NCBI GenBank assembly: GCA_017399225.1
Contig: JAFQEB010000103.1
Span: 1 to 28,322, forward strand
Reading direction: 5' to 3'
Length of the DNA stretch: 28,322 nt
DNA from: Clostridia bacterium
GTDB taxonomy: Bacteria > Bacillota_A > Clostridia > Christensenellales > Aristaeellaceae
Within the stretch, counting starts at the first letter, position 1. Each line of letters starts with the position of its first letter. The position numbers and the translations under genes were made by a program. A model generated the notes under the pieces. The model saw nothing but the letters and a program-made list of their open reading frames with translations, ran no database searches and was not told the origin of the DNA. Below are positions 14,780 to 22,721 of the stretch, in pieces.

Positions 14780-16363
14780 GTGGATACCATTTTGTGGATC
14801 ATTGCGATCATCGTCTGCGCCGTCATTGCCTGCTTCGGCGGCTATATGTACCGCAAGAGCATGATCGAAAAGAAGATCGACCGCAGCGAAGAAACTGCCC
14901 GCCGCCTTTACGACGAGGCCGTGCGCAAGGCCGATGACTACAAGAAGGAAAAGGTCCTGGAGGCGAAGGAAGAGATCCTGAAGTCCCGCGCCTCCATGGA
15001 TGCGGAGAAGGCCTCTGCCGAGCGGGAGATCCGTGACCGCCGCGCTGAGGTGCAGCGGAGCGAGAACCGTCTGATGCAGCGCGAAGCCTCTCTGGACAAG
15101 CGTTCCGACAGCCTGGATAACCGTGAAAGCGACCTGAAGAAGCGCTCGGACAACCTCGACCGCAAGGAGGAAGAGGTTGACCGCCTGCAGGAGGAGGCCG
15201 AGGCTCTCCACCAGAAGCAGACCGCGGAGCTGGAGCGCATCGCTGCCATGACCCAGGACGAGGCCAAGCAGATCATCATCGAGCGCGTGCAGAAGGAAGC
15301 CTTCCACGATGCCGCCGCTCAGGTGCGTGACATCGAGTCCCGCGCCAAGGAGGAGGCCGAGAAGAAGGCCCGCAACATCATCGCCCTGGCGATCCAGAAG
15401 TGCGCTGCCGACCACGTGGCCGAAAGCACCGTGAGCGTCATCGCCCTGCCCAATGACGACATGAAGGGCCGCATCATCGGCCGCGAGGGCCGCAACATCC
15501 GCGCCCTGGAGACTGCTACCGGCGTCGATCTGATCATCGACGATACCCCGGAAGCCGTCATCGTGTCCGCCTTTGACCCCGTGCGCCGCGAGATCGCCCG
15601 CCTGACCGTTGAGAAGCTCATCAACGACGGCCGCATCCACCCCGCCCGCATCGAGGAGACGGTCGAGAAGGCCCGCAAGGAAGTCGAGAACCAGATCCGC
15701 GAGGCCGGCGAATCCGCTGTCTTCGAGACCAATCAGCACGGCATCCACCACGAGCTGGTCAAGCTCCTGGGCCGGTTGAAGTACCGCACCTCCTACGGCC
15801 AGAACGTGCTCAAGCACGCCATCGAGGTCAGCCACCTGGCAGGCCTGATGGCCGCCGAGCTGGGCGCGGACGTCCAGCTGGCCAAGCGCGCCGGTCTGCT
15901 CCACGATATCGGCAAGGCCGTTGACCACGAGGCCGAGGGCACCCACGTGACCCTGGGCGGCGAGCTGGCCCGCAAGTATCACGAGAGCAATGACGTGATC
16001 CACGCCATCCTGGCGCACCACAACGACGTGGAGCCCCAGACGGTCGAGGCTGTGCTGGTGCAGGCTGCTGACGCGATCAGCGCTGCCCGTCCCGGCGCCC
16101 GCCGCGAGTCCCTCGAAAACTACATCAAGCGCCTGACCAAGCTGGAGGAGATCTCCATGTCCTTCGCCGGCGTTGAGAAGTGCTACGCGATCCAGTCCGG
16201 CCGCGAGGTGCGCATCATGGTCAAGCCCGACGACGTGACCGACGAGGGCACCAAGGTGCTGGCGAAGGAGATCGCCAAGCGCATCGAGAAGGAAATGGAG
16301 TACCCGGGCCAGATCCGCGTGAACGTGATCCGCGAGACTCGCAGCATGGAATACGCGAAGTAA
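14780..16363 (+). CDS. rny: Ribonuclease Y
   Basis: This 527-aa membrane-anchored endoribonuclease starts bulk mRNA decay in Firmicutes. An N-terminal membrane helix (residues 4-24) is followed by a long charged coiled coil (~28-200). The KH RNA-binding domain has [15 protein letters not shown] (230-244), and the HD phosphohydrolase domain has His375-Asp376 in [12 protein letters not shown]. Length and order match the family. The start is GTG 14780, ten bases after AAAGGAGGG; frames opening further upstream run through the hairpin leader and are rejected. It is followed by its own terminator. The unusual leader suggests control of rny at the level of transcription read-through. Confidence 0.97.
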   Translation: MDTILWIIAIIVCAVIACFGGYMYRKSMIEKKIDRSEETARRLYDEAVRKADDYKKEKVLEAKEEILKSRASMDAEKASAEREIRDRRAEVQRSENRLMQREASLDKRSDSLDNRESDLKKRSDNLDRKEEEVDRLQEEAEALHQKQTAELERIAAMTQDEAKQIIIERVQKEAFHDAAAQVRDIESRAKEEAEKKARNIIALAIQKCAADHVAESTVSVIALPNDDMKGRIIGREGRNIRALETATGVDLIIDDTPEAVIVSAFDPVRREIARLTVEKLINDGRIHPARIEETVEKARKEVENQIREAGESAVFETNQHGIHHELVKLLGRLKYRTSYGQNVLKHAIEVSHLAGLMAAELGADVQLAKRAGLLHDIGKAVDHEAEGTHVTLGGELARKYHESNDVIHAILAHHNDVEPQTVEAVLVQAADAISAARPGARRESLENYIKRLTKLEEISMSFAGVEKCYAIQSGREVRIMVKPDDVTDEGTKVLAKEIAKRIEKEMEYPGQIRVNVIRETRSMEYAK

Positions 16364-16412
16364 GATCGCGGATCGGAAAAGGGTCGAAGACCCCGCGAAG
16401 TAATTGCTTATA

Positions 16413-16443
16413 TCCCCTGTCCTCCAAGGCAGGGGATTTTCTT
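16413..16443 (+). terminator. rny terminator
   Basis: TCCCCTG (16413-16419) pairs with CAGGGGA (16430-16436), with an inner CC/GG pair, followed by TTTTCTT. Confidence 0.85.
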
Positions 16444-16483
16444 CACACCAACTCAATTCTGAATTCTCTTTGGAGGTATTGCC

Positions 16484-16708
16484 GTGAACGCAAAGCGTAT
16501 CTGGGCCTGTGCCGGCCTGTTTTTCATGGCCGTGAGCATCATCTGCATGTGCATCAGCGGCTTCATCCCCGGTATGCACGAGTTGCTGCTGAGCATCAGT
16601 GGTGTGACCTTCCTGCTGGCTGCGGCGATCCTGGGCGTGTTCGTGATGCGCCGCAGGAATGAGGAAGCGCAGAAGGCTGCGGAGGATGAAAACGAATCGC
16701 AGGAATGA
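16484..16708 (+). CDS. Small two-helix membrane protein
   Basis: The 74-aa product has two hydrophobic segments (~8-28 and ~33-53), a basic stop-transfer patch (MRRR, 54-57) and an acidic tail (ENESQE). The hairpin topology would place both ends in the cytoplasm. The start is GTG 16484 with TGGAGG at 16471-16476. It is flanked on both sides by terminators, so it should be its own unit, though no convincing promoter is visible in the 40 bases upstream. I do not recognise a family. Confidence 0.7.
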   Translation: MNAKRIWACAGLFFMAVSIICMCISGFIPGMHELLLSISGVTFLLAAAILGVFVMRRRNEEAQKAAEDENESQE

Positions 16709-16715
16709 TCTGAAT

Positions 16716-16749
16716 GCGTCCGCACCGGTTTGACCGGGCGGGCGTTTTT
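16716..16749 (+). terminator. Terminator after the small membrane gene
   Basis: A GC-rich stem (16716-16728 with 16734-16744, one bulge, one G-T pair) with loop TTTGA is followed by TTTTT. Confidence 0.8.
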
Positions 16750-16844
16750 GCATCCCCGGCAGGAGTTTTGCCCCTGCGCAGAGAATACCCCAACAGAATT
16801 GACCGTTTGGTGGCGCAGCCCTGCGCCGAAAGGAGAACTTGCCG

Positions 16845-17639
16845 ATGAGAAAATTGCTGATCGCCCTGCTGCTGGGGGCGCTGTGGCTGACGGCCCTGTG
16901 CCCGGCCCTTGCACAGGGGCCGGAGTATGCCAGCACCGCGGCCTTTGTGGAGGCCTGGCAGCGTGAGGGCCTAAGCTGCACCCTGGGCGGCGTGGATGAG
17001 GACGGCGACGAGTCCGTCAGCATTGAATGCACCGGCATGGGCTACAGCTATACGATCGAGCTGTTCTTCTCCGTCAACGGCAGGGACGTTTCCGCCTTTG
17101 TGTGGTATCTGGCCTCCTATGAGGATGCGCAGCTGCCCCGGGTGCTGGAGGCCTGCAGCATCCTGAACGCCGCCAGCCGCCAGGTCTGCTTCTTTGCAGA
17201 TGAGAGCGACAATACCGTCACCGCCTCGATGGATCTGCTCTTCACGCCGGAGAATGCCGGCGGCGTGACCCGCCAGGCGGTGCTGGACATGATGGGCACC
17301 GTCACGCAGGCCCATACGGTGCTGGAGAATGCCCTGACCTTTCCGGACGACCCCATCGTCGTGCCCTCGGCCAGCGTGATCGCCAAGCCCGGCGCTTCGC
17401 AGGCTGCGGCAGGCGATAAGCCGCGGGTCACCATTGCCCAGTCCGCCGTGCCGGAAGAGGTGATCGTCGCGGCCCACACGGCCATCCTGCGCGGCGCGCC
17501 GGCGGCCAACGGCAGCTATGTCTATACCTCCTTCCGGGGGGATGTTTACAAATGCCTGGGCGTATCGGGCAGGTGGTATATCGTCCAGTACAAGGGAGGC
17601 ATCGCTTTCCTGAGCATGGATAAGGCCGTGGGGCGGTAA
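16845..17639 (+). CDS. Secreted YbjN-like protein with C-terminal SH3 domain
   Basis: The 264-aa product has a signal peptide (residues 1-23, ending ALA-Q). A YbjN-like domain (~27-165) carries the phrase ADESDNTVTASMDLLF (118-133), and a bacterial SH3-like domain lies at ~203-262 (LRGAP, GRWYIVQYKGGIAFL). SH3 domains of this sort often bind peptidoglycan, so a wall-associated role is plausible. ATG 16845 has AAAGGAG 9 bases upstream; a TTG at 16839 is too close to that site. The next gene, 44 bases on, repeats the YbjN-like domain without the SH3 part. The biochemical function is not known to me. Confidence 0.75.
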   Translation: MRKLLIALLLGALWLTALCPALAQGPEYASTAAFVEAWQREGLSCTLGGVDEDGDESVSIECTGMGYSYTIELFFSVNGRDVSAFVWYLASYEDAQLPRVLEACSILNAASRQVCFFADESDNTVTASMDLLFTPENAGGVTRQAVLDMMGTVTQAHTVLENALTFPDDPIVVPSASVIAKPGASQAAAGDKPRVTIAQSAVPEEVIVAAHTAILRGAPAANGSYVYTSFRGDVYKCLGVSGRWYIVQYKGGIAFLSMDKAVGR

Positions 17640-17683
17640 GCGCCTGGGGCTGAAGGCGGCATATGCCAAGGAGGATGGAGAAA

Positions 17684-18184
17684 ATGAAAAAATGGCTTGC
17701 AGCCCTGTGCGCTGCGATACTGCTGTGCGCTGCCTGCTGCGCGGCTGCGGAGAGCCCGGCGGCCTATGAAAGCACCGGCGCCTTCCTCGCGCTGATGGAC
17801 GCAAAGGACATGACCTATACCCTTGACGGGCTTGATGGCGAGGCGCGGGAAAAGGTCGTGATCCGCAACACGGACGCCGGCGGCAACACCTACGATATCA
17901 GCTATTTCTTTGAGCCGGGGGATGAGCGCTGCGCCCTGCGGGTGTGGAACCTCATCACCTTCGACGCGGCGAAGCGGGCCGAGGTGCTGCGCGCCCTGAA
18001 TACGCTGAACAGCGAGTATCGGTATGTCCGCTTCCATGCGGATGAATCGGACAACACCGTCACGGCCTCCATGGATCTGATCTTCCATCGGGAGGATGCG
18101 GCGCTGATCGTCTGGGAGGCCACGCTGCATCTGGTGGATATCCTGGAAACGGGATGCCCCGCCCTCGCAGCATACGGGAAATGA
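17684..18184 (+). CDS. Secreted YbjN-like protein, paralogue of the preceding gene
   Basis: The 166-aa product has a signal peptide (~1-23, very Ala/Cys-rich) and a single YbjN-like domain. That domain shares ADESDNTVTASMDL (119-132) word for word with the upstream protein, as well as the opening YESTGAF and a matching FF segment. It has no SH3 domain. The two genes are a tandem duplication with domain loss or gain. ATG 17684 follows AAGGAGG by 9 bases; earlier ATGs at 17663 and 17675 sit before or inside that site. Four cysteines cluster in the signal region (LLCAACC), but the spacing does not fit a standard lipobox well. The unit ends with a strong terminator. Confidence 0.75.
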   Translation: MKKWLAALCAAILLCAACCAAAESPAAYESTGAFLALMDAKDMTYTLDGLDGEAREKVVIRNTDAGGNTYDISYFFEPGDERCALRVWNLITFDAAKRAEVLRALNTLNSEYRYVRFHADESDNTVTASMDLIFHREDAALIVWEATLHLVDILETGCPALAAYGK

Positions 18185-18190
18185 TTTCAT

Positions 18191-18217
18191 GCCCTCCGGA
18201 GACCCGGAGGGCTTTTT
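18191..18217 (+). terminator. Terminator of the YbjN-like pair
   Basis: A 9-bp perfect stem (18191-18199 with 18204-18212), four-base loop, is followed by TTTTT. Confidence 0.9.
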
Positions 18218-18259
18218 GCATCCTGCCGCAAGGGCGGAAAGCTGTCCGGGCGCGGCGTG

Positions 18260-18268
18260 TGCTAAACT
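18260..18268 (+). promoter_or_regulatory. Possible extended -10 for the AraC-kinase fusion gene
   Basis: TGCTAAACT resembles an extended -10 (TGnTATAAT). No good -35 is visible. It lies 58 bases ahead of the start codon and after the preceding terminator, so a promoter is expected about here. Confidence 0.35.
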
Positions 18269-18325
18269 CAGCATGACCCGCGCGGAGGAAACGGCCGACC
18301 GCCGCCGGGAAAAGGAGGGACGTAC

Positions 18326-19594
18326 TTGCAGCGCATTCTTGACCTGATCGAAGAGACCCTGGACGCCGACATAACCCCTGCGGAGCTGGCGGAAAGATCC
18401 GGCTACTCCCTGTGGCATTTTCTGCACCTGTTCACGCAGGAGGTGGGGATGCCCCTGGCGCGCTACCGCACCCGTCGCCGGATCGCCCATGCCATCTGGC
18501 ACATCAGCCGGGGGATGCCTGTCACGGCGGCGGCGCTCCGCTGGGGCTTCGATACCCATTCGGGCTTCTTCCGGGCCTTCCGCAGGGAGTACGGCATGTC
18601 GCCCACGGCCTGGCTGCGCACCCATCGGGCCCCTGCGCCCAGCGTCCCTGTGCTGAAGGAGGAGAACTTCAAAATGCTGACCCGCGAGAAATTCCGCGAG
18701 GCACTGATCCAGTGGGGCGCTGAATATGCGGCGCTCCCGATTATTCCCGTAACTTACCCCAGTGATGGGCAGACCAGCGAGACTGCCTGCTATGCCGGAG
18801 ATGACTATCTCCTGAAAGCATACCGGGATGAAGGCGCTTGCCGCCTGGCCATCGCGCTGGCGGATGCGCTGGCCGGGCAGGGGATCCCTGCAGCCTGCGC
18901 TATTGCGCTGCCGGAGGGCGGCAGGACCCTGCCCATGGCCGGCGGCCTGTGGATGACCCTGTGCCGCCGCATTCCCGGCAGCCCCCTGCGTGCGTCGGAG
19001 CTGATCCGCTGCCCGGAGGAGGGCAAGCGCATCGGGGCGGCGCTGGCGGGGCTGCACAAGGCCACCGCAGCGCTGGATGATTACCCCTGCGTGGATGACG
19101 AGCCCTATGCCGACCATGTCCTGAACTGGGCGCTGCCCCGGGCAGGGGAGGTACTGCCCGCTGCATTCCCGGCGGATTATGCGCAGCAGCTGGAGGCCCT
19201 GCGGACGCTGCCCACGGCACTGATCCACCGGGACCCGAACCCGTCGAACCTGATCGACGGCCCGGCTGGCGTCGGCTTCATCGACTTTGACCTGAGCCGC
19301 CGGTTCGTGCGGATCTTCGACCCCTGCTACACCATCACGGCGGTGCTCTCGGAGGTCTTTGAGCATGACGACCTCCCCTGGGCGGAGAACTGGCCCGTGT
19401 TCGCCGGGGCTGTGCTGGCGGGCTACGACAGCGTATCCCCGCTGACGGATGCGGAGCGTGCCGCTGTGCCGACGATGCTCCTTGGCAACGAGGTGCTGTG
19501 CCTGGCGGCCTTCGTGGGCAGCAGCAAGTTCAAAAACGTGTTCGACGTGAACATGCGGATGCTGCCCTACATTCTGGAAAACATGCCGGTATGA
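18326..19594 (+). CDS. AraC-type HTH fused to aminoglycoside-phosphotransferase-like kinase
   Basis: The 422-aa fusion has an AraC double helix-turn-helix at ~1-100 (ITPAELAERSGYSLWHFLHLF; GFDTHSGFFRAFRREYGMSP). A linker follows, then an APH/choline-kinase fold at ~120-420. Kinase landmarks are the likely ATP lysine Lys164 (YLLKAY), the catalytic loop HRDPNPSNL (301-309) with Asp303 and Asn308, and the metal-binding FIDFD (318-322). Active-site residues are intact, so it may phosphorylate a small molecule, with the HTH part regulating genes in response. The start is TTG 18326 after AAAGGAGGGA; no ATG fits. It stands alone and converges on the anti-sigma gene. Whether it confers drug resistance cannot be told from the sequence. 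Confidence 0.85.
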   Translation: MQRILDLIEETLDADITPAELAERSGYSLWHFLHLFTQEVGMPLARYRTRRRIAHAIWHISRGMPVTAAALRWGFDTHSGFFRAFRREYGMSPTAWLRTHRAPAPSVPVLKEENFKMLTREKFREALIQWGAEYAALPIIPVTYPSDGQTSETACYAGDDYLLKAYRDEGACRLAIALADALAGQGIPAACAIALPEGGRTLPMAGGLWMTLCRRIPGSPLRASELIRCPEEGKRIGAALAGLHKATAALDDYPCVDDEPYADHVLNWALPRAGEVLPAAFPADYAQQLEALRTLPTALIHRDPNPSNLIDGPAGVGFIDFDLSRRFVRIFDPCYTITAVLSEVFEHDDLPWAENWPVFAGAVLAGYDSVSPLTDAERAAVPTMLLGNEVLCLAAFVGSSKFKNVFDVNMRMLPYILENMPV

Positions 19595-19596
19595 TC

Positions 19597-19633
19597 AAAA
19601 ACAGCACCCTGTCCCTTGCGGGATGGGGTGCTG
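19597..19633 (-). terminator. Convergent (bidirectional) terminator
   Basis: A 14-bp stem (19602-19615 with 19620-19633, two wobbles) has loop TTGC. On the minus strand it is followed by TTTTT (19601-19597), ending the anti-sigma gene. On + it ends the fusion gene with a weaker CTGTTGT tail. Confidence 0.85.
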
Positions 19634-19641
19634 CTGTTGTG

Positions 19642-21429
19642 TCAGCCGAGGCCGTCAGGCTCCGGCTCGGGGGTGGCTTCCCATACGGAGAGGGGGACGA
19701 AATACTGGGCTGCATGCCCGCGGTCGGCCTCGTAGGTCAGCAGGATTTCACCGGTCATGGCGTCCATTTCCGACATGTGGGTCGTGAACTCCTCCTCCGG
19801 GCGCAAGGACACCTTCCAGCAGACGCGTCCGTCCACCTTGAAGCAGTAGGCGCCACGGACGATCGGGTTCTCCAGGGGCATCGCTTCCTTTGCCAGCGCG
19901 ATGGCTTCCTCTGCGGTCAGCGCGCCCTCCGGCGGCAGGCAGAACTGCGTCGCCGCGTAGGCGCGAAGGCCACGGCTGGCATTGGTCAGATCGGTCTGGC
20001 GCAGCACGGTGACGTACTCCACAAAAATCTCCGGCGTCCACTTGTTCTGATTGCCGTACATGTCGGAGAAATAGTCCTGCACCTCGTGGCTCTTCAGCGT
20101 ACCGGTGGTCAGCTTTTCCGACAGGCCAGCCCTGTGGTTGAACATCGCCAGGCTGCCGTCGGCATTCATCTGCATTTCAAAGGAGGGCAGATCCACCTCC
20201 AGCGGCTCGAAACAGAAGTTCCAGGTCACGCACAGGATGTCGCCGTTTTTGTTCTTGTCAGCAATGCAGCTGCGTGACAAGGCGTATTTCGTGCGGTCAT
20301 CCAGCAGAGAAACGTCGTAACCCTGGGCCGCAACGTGTTCCCTGGCTTTGGCGTAGGCTTCCCCATAGGACATCTCGTTCTCGCCGGGTAGGTGGTAGCT
20401 GCTGCTGTCCTGATATCCGATGGCTGCGCACATCTCCCCGAACCAGTATTGCTCCTCAATCGTCCACTGGGCCGGATACGGGCCGAACTGGCTCTTGGCC
20501 AAGCTGATGATCACCTCTTCCTCCCAGTACCCCTCGCCCTTCTCCAGTGCGCGCAGGATGCTGTCGGACAGCCTGATATTGTTCTCCTCCGCCAGGGCGA
20601 CGATGCGCGCCAGCTCTGCATTGGAGAAGGTATCGTTGTGCGCGGTCTGCTCCGTCATTCTGCTGCCGACATACTCGCCCGCCTGCGTCAGCATCACCTG
20701 ATAAAAGCGGCCCGTCTTTTGGTGCAGAAAACCAATGAGCCAGAGGCGTTCGGTCGCGTTGCCATCAGCGTCGTAGGCCAGCTGATAGCTACGCGCCGCA
20801 GCATATTCCTCCGGGTGATCCAGAAAGGACACGTTACTGTCCGCACGCTGCTTCAGCTCCGCGATCGCCCTCGCTGTGGCCTCTGCCTCGGTCAGGTCCC
20901 CTTCGCCGGGCAGCAAGCAATCATTGGTCTTGAGCACCTTCATCTCCACCATCACTTGATGGAACCAGTATTGCTCCTCCAGCGTCCAGAACATGGGCTC
21001 CGGGCCAAAGCTTTCGTATGCCAGCTCCCGGACAACCTCGCGTTCCGGCAGCTCCAGACCATTTTCCAGCGACAGCAGGGTATTTTCCCCCAGCGTGACG
21101 CCATGCTCCTGGGCCAGCGCGGCAATGCGCTGCAGCTCCTCGTTCGTAAACAACAGTGGCGCCGCGCTCCGGTCGTTCTCCAGCGCCATGGGCAGCACCT
21201 CGCGCTCCACCAGCTCCTGGCTGCTGAGCAGCACGGCGGCCACCGCGCCGACGGCCAGCAGGCATAGCAGCAGGGCCAGCACCAGCGCGAAGGACAGCTT
21301 TCTTTTCATCACAGGCCTCTCTTTCCCGGGCAGACGGTCGATCATCTGCTCCGTGTTCCACAGGAAATCCTCGGGAACAGGCGCTGCGCCGGCACGGACA
21401 GCCTCCCTCAATTTCATCTCAGGGGTCAT
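19642..21429 (-). CDS. Single-pass membrane protein coupled to ECF sigma factor (putative anti-sigma)
   Basis: The 595-aa product has a short cytoplasmic N-terminus (1-44; EAVRAGAAPVPEDFLWNTEQMIDRL), one membrane helix (~45-68) and a large outer region. That region contains two clear repeats of about 170 residues. Module 1 (~93-260) and module 2 (~267-430) share an NxELxRIxALAxE start, a WTxEEQYWF phrase (148-156; 322-330) and an LPGE phrase (173-176; 347-350). A partial third module (~460-575) keeps CLPPEGALTAEEA. Its ATG overlaps the sigma stop (ATGA), with GGAGG inside the sigma gene, so the two are translationally coupled. That arrangement is typical of anti-sigma factors, but I see no classic zinc anti-sigma motif. 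The ectodomain is probably a sensor; its ligand is unknown. Confidence 0.75.
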   Translation of the reverse strand: MTPEMKLREAVRAGAAPVPEDFLWNTEQMIDRLPGKERPVMKRKLSFALVLALLLCLLAVGAVAAVLLSSQELVEREVLPMALENDRSAAPLLFTNEELQRIAALAQEHGVTLGENTLLSLENGLELPEREVVRELAYESFGPEPMFWTLEEQYWFHQVMVEMKVLKTNDCLLPGEGDLTEAEATARAIAELKQRADSNVSFLDHPEEYAAARSYQLAYDADGNATERLWLIGFLHQKTGRFYQVMLTQAGEYVGSRMTEQTAHNDTFSNAELARIVALAEENNIRLSDSILRALEKGEGYWEEEVIISLAKSQFGPYPAQWTIEEQYWFGEMCAAIGYQDSSSYHLPGENEMSYGEAYAKAREHVAAQGYDVSLLDDRTKYALSRSCIADKNKNGDILCVTWNFCFEPLEVDLPSFEMQMNADGSLAMFNHRAGLSEKLTTGTLKSHEVQDYFSDMYGNQNKWTPEIFVEYVTVLRQTDLTNASRGLRAYAATQFCLPPEGALTAEEAIALAKEAMPLENPIVRGAYCFKVDGRVCWKVSLRPEEEFTTHMSEMDAMTGEILLTYEADRGHAAQYFVPLSVWEATPEPEPDGLG

Positions 21430-21899
21430 ACCGTCACCTCCTCTTCCAGCACATGGCGCAGGAGCTTCCGGGCACGGTGCAGCCGGCTGCGGAAGGCCGC
21501 GAGGCTCAGCCCCAGCGCCGCGGCAGCCTCCTTCTCCGACATATCCTCCAGATACTTCAGCCACACCGGCCACTTCAGCTGCTCCGGCAGCGCGGCGATG
21601 GCCTCCATCACCGGCCGCAGATCCGCCCGCTCCGGGGCGATACGCTCCGGCACCGTCTCCACGGGGATAGCGTACCGCTGCCTGCGCAGCATCGTGCGGC
21701 TTTCGTTGAGCGTCGCCCGGGTCAGATAGGCCCGCAGGCTTTCCGGCTGGATGCGGCTGCGCTTCTCCCATGTGCGCATCAGGGCCTGCTGCACCGCATC
21801 CTGTGCGTCCGCAGGATTGTGCAGCACCTCATGCGCCACCTTGTACAGCAGGGGCAGACACACTTTGGCGGTCTCCTGCCACTGACTGTCCTGCACCAT
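21426..21899 (-). CDS. ECF-type RNA polymerase sigma factor
   Basis: The 157-aa sigma-70 family factor has region 2 at about residues 14-75 (LHNPADAQDAVQQALMRTWEK, then LRAYLTRATLNESRTMLRR) and region 4 at ~95-150. The helix-turn-helix SEKEAAAALGLSLAAFRSR lies at 121-139, preceded by LPEQLKWPVWLKYLEDM. It would direct RNA polymerase to a small regulon in response to an envelope signal. ATG 21899 has AAGGGAGG upstream. Its stop overlaps the start of the membrane partner. The upstream region carries a 12-bp perfect palindrome CAGAACGTTCTG (21925-21936). I could not find a convincing promoter. Confidence 0.9.
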   Translation of the reverse strand: MVQDSQWQETAKVCLPLLYKVAHEVLHNPADAQDAVQQALMRTWEKRSRIQPESLRAYLTRATLNESRTMLRRQRYAIPVETVPERIAPERADLRPVMEAIAALPEQLKWPVWLKYLEDMSEKEAAAALGLSLAAFRSRLHRARKLLRHVLEEEVTV

Positions 21900-21924
21900 G
21901 GCTTGCGCCTCCCTTCGTCATTTT

Positions 21925-21936
21925 CAGAACGTTCTG
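21925..21936. promoter_or_regulatory. Palindromic site upstream of the sigma gene
   Basis: CAGAACGTTCTG is a perfect 12-bp palindrome 26 bases upstream of the sigma start codon. It could be an operator. Because it contains GAAC and GTTC half-sites it also resembles a compressed SOS box, but the usual four-base spacer is missing. Confidence 0.4.
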
Positions 21937-21974
21937 TCACCTATACAGACGCTTCAGGCCGGAAAACCTTTCAC

Positions 21975-22008
21975 AAAAAAGAAAAAATCGGCAGATTTTC
22001 TCTGCCGA
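21975..22008 (-). terminator. Terminator of the NUDIX gene
   Basis: On the minus strand an 8-bp perfect stem (21988-21995 with 22001-22008) is followed by TTTTTTCTTTTTT. It begins 7 bases after the NUDIX stop codon. Confidence 0.9.
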
Positions 22009-22015
22009 AATACGG

Positions 22016-22543
22016 TCATCCATTCTCCCGCGCAATCGTCCCCCGCTTGTGCCGCAGGGCAAAGAGCAGGGAAATGAGGGCTGTATGGTAGGGGATGAAC
22101 CGCCCGTCCGCGATCATCTGCTGGATCTCCGCCTCCGTGGCCCACTTCACTGCCTGCACTTCGCTCTCTTGCAGGGTGAGGGTGTCCAGGTCGACGTCCC
22201 TGATCAGGGTGTAGATGTCGTCAAAGCCGCAGCTGAAGGGGATGGTCAGCCGGGGCGTCTCGCCGGTGAGGTCGATGGCCAGGCCGATCTCCTCCATCAC
22301 CTCGCGCTGGGCGGCGGTGCGGGAGTCATCCCCCTGGACGGCGCTGCCGCCGACGGTCACGTCCCACATATTGGGCCAGCCTTCCTTGAAGGGCTGCCGC
22401 TGCTGGATGAGCATCTCGCCCCGGCTGTTGAAGATGACCACATGCACCACCATGTGATAGCGGCCCTCGGGGATCCACTCGCCCCGCACATGGGTCTGGC
22501 CGGTCTTGCGCCGGTCGATGTCATACAGATCCCAAAGCTCCAC
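22016..22543 (-). CDS. NUDIX hydrolase
   Basis: The 175-aa NUDIX-fold hydrolase carries the Nudix box ending REVMEEIGL (a perfect REUxEExGU), preceded by GSAVQGDDSRTAAQ. In this box an Asp stands where the first Glu of GX5E is usual. The surrounding GWPNMWDVTVGGS and VVIFNSRGEMLIQQRQ resemble the YfcD/isopentenyl-diphosphate-isomerase-like branch, so the substrate is probably a nucleoside diphosphate derivative or a related pyrophosphate. The start is GTG 22543 after AAAGGAGG (8-base gap); no good ATG exists. It has its own promoter at 22577-22606 and a strong terminator, so it is monocistronic. Confidence 0.9.
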   Translation of the reverse strand: MELWDLYDIDRRKTGQTHVRGEWIPEGRYHMVVHVVIFNSRGEMLIQQRQPFKEGWPNMWDVTVGGSAVQGDDSRTAAQREVMEEIGLAIDLTGETPRLTIPFSCGFDDIYTLIRDVDLDTLTLQESEVQAVKWATEAEIQQMIADGRFIPYHTALISLLFALRHKRGTIARENG

Positions 22544-22576
22544 GGGGATCGCCTCCTTTGCGTTGGTCGGGGCATC

Positions 22577-22606
22577 ATTGTAGCATCGTGAAGGAAACGC
22601 TGTCAA
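22577..22606 (-). promoter_or_regulatory. NUDIX gene promoter
   Basis: On the minus strand a perfect TTGACA (22601-22606), 18-base spacer ending in TGC, and TACAAT (22577-22582) form an extended -10 promoter. Confidence 0.8.
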
Positions 22607-22621
22607 GCGGCGGCCGGGACA

Positions 22622-22715
22622 CAAAAAAGCCCGCTGCGGCAAGAAAGGAGGGAAGACCGCAGGGGCCGGGGAGCAGGCTGTGTTACGGACAGGATGACGG
22701 CATGTGGGTTTTGTT
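22622..22715 (-). ncRNA. Predicted ~94-base small RNA with anti-Shine-Dalgarno loop
   Basis: A strong minus-strand promoter (22722-22750) is followed by a short stretch without a gene, ending in an intrinsic terminator. In the terminator stem, 22674-22679 pair with 22628-22633 (one wobble) and CTGCGG (22662-22657) pairs with CCGCAG (22639-22634). A run of six T's follows. The 17-base loop (22640-22656) reads TCTTCCCTCCTTTCTTG on the RNA strand. It contains CCTCCTTTCT, identical to the anti-Shine-Dalgarno tail of Firmicute 16S rRNA. The NUDIX promoter begins just downstream, so this is a separate transcript and not the NUDIX leader. I infer a regulator that pairs with ribosome-binding sites of target mRNAs. 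No protein frame with a ribosome site fits inside. Confidence 0.6.
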
Positions 22716-22721
22716 ATAATT

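Noticed and set aside
14513..17038. 841-codon minus-strand frame opposite rny
   Set aside because: It runs antisense through the coiled-coil and KH regions of rny and through two terminators. No start signal is visible.
22641..22656. Shine-Dalgarno-like AAGAAAGGAGGGAAGA on the + strand
   Set aside because: No ATG, GTG or TTG lies at a workable distance downstream on +. The sequence is better explained as the complement of the small RNA loop.
22715..22720. Perfect TATAAT on the + strand upstream of malic enzyme
   Set aside because: No -35 lies 16-18 bases upstream. A better placed extended -10 exists at 22858-22863, and the AT-rich patch belongs to the minus-strand small RNA promoter.
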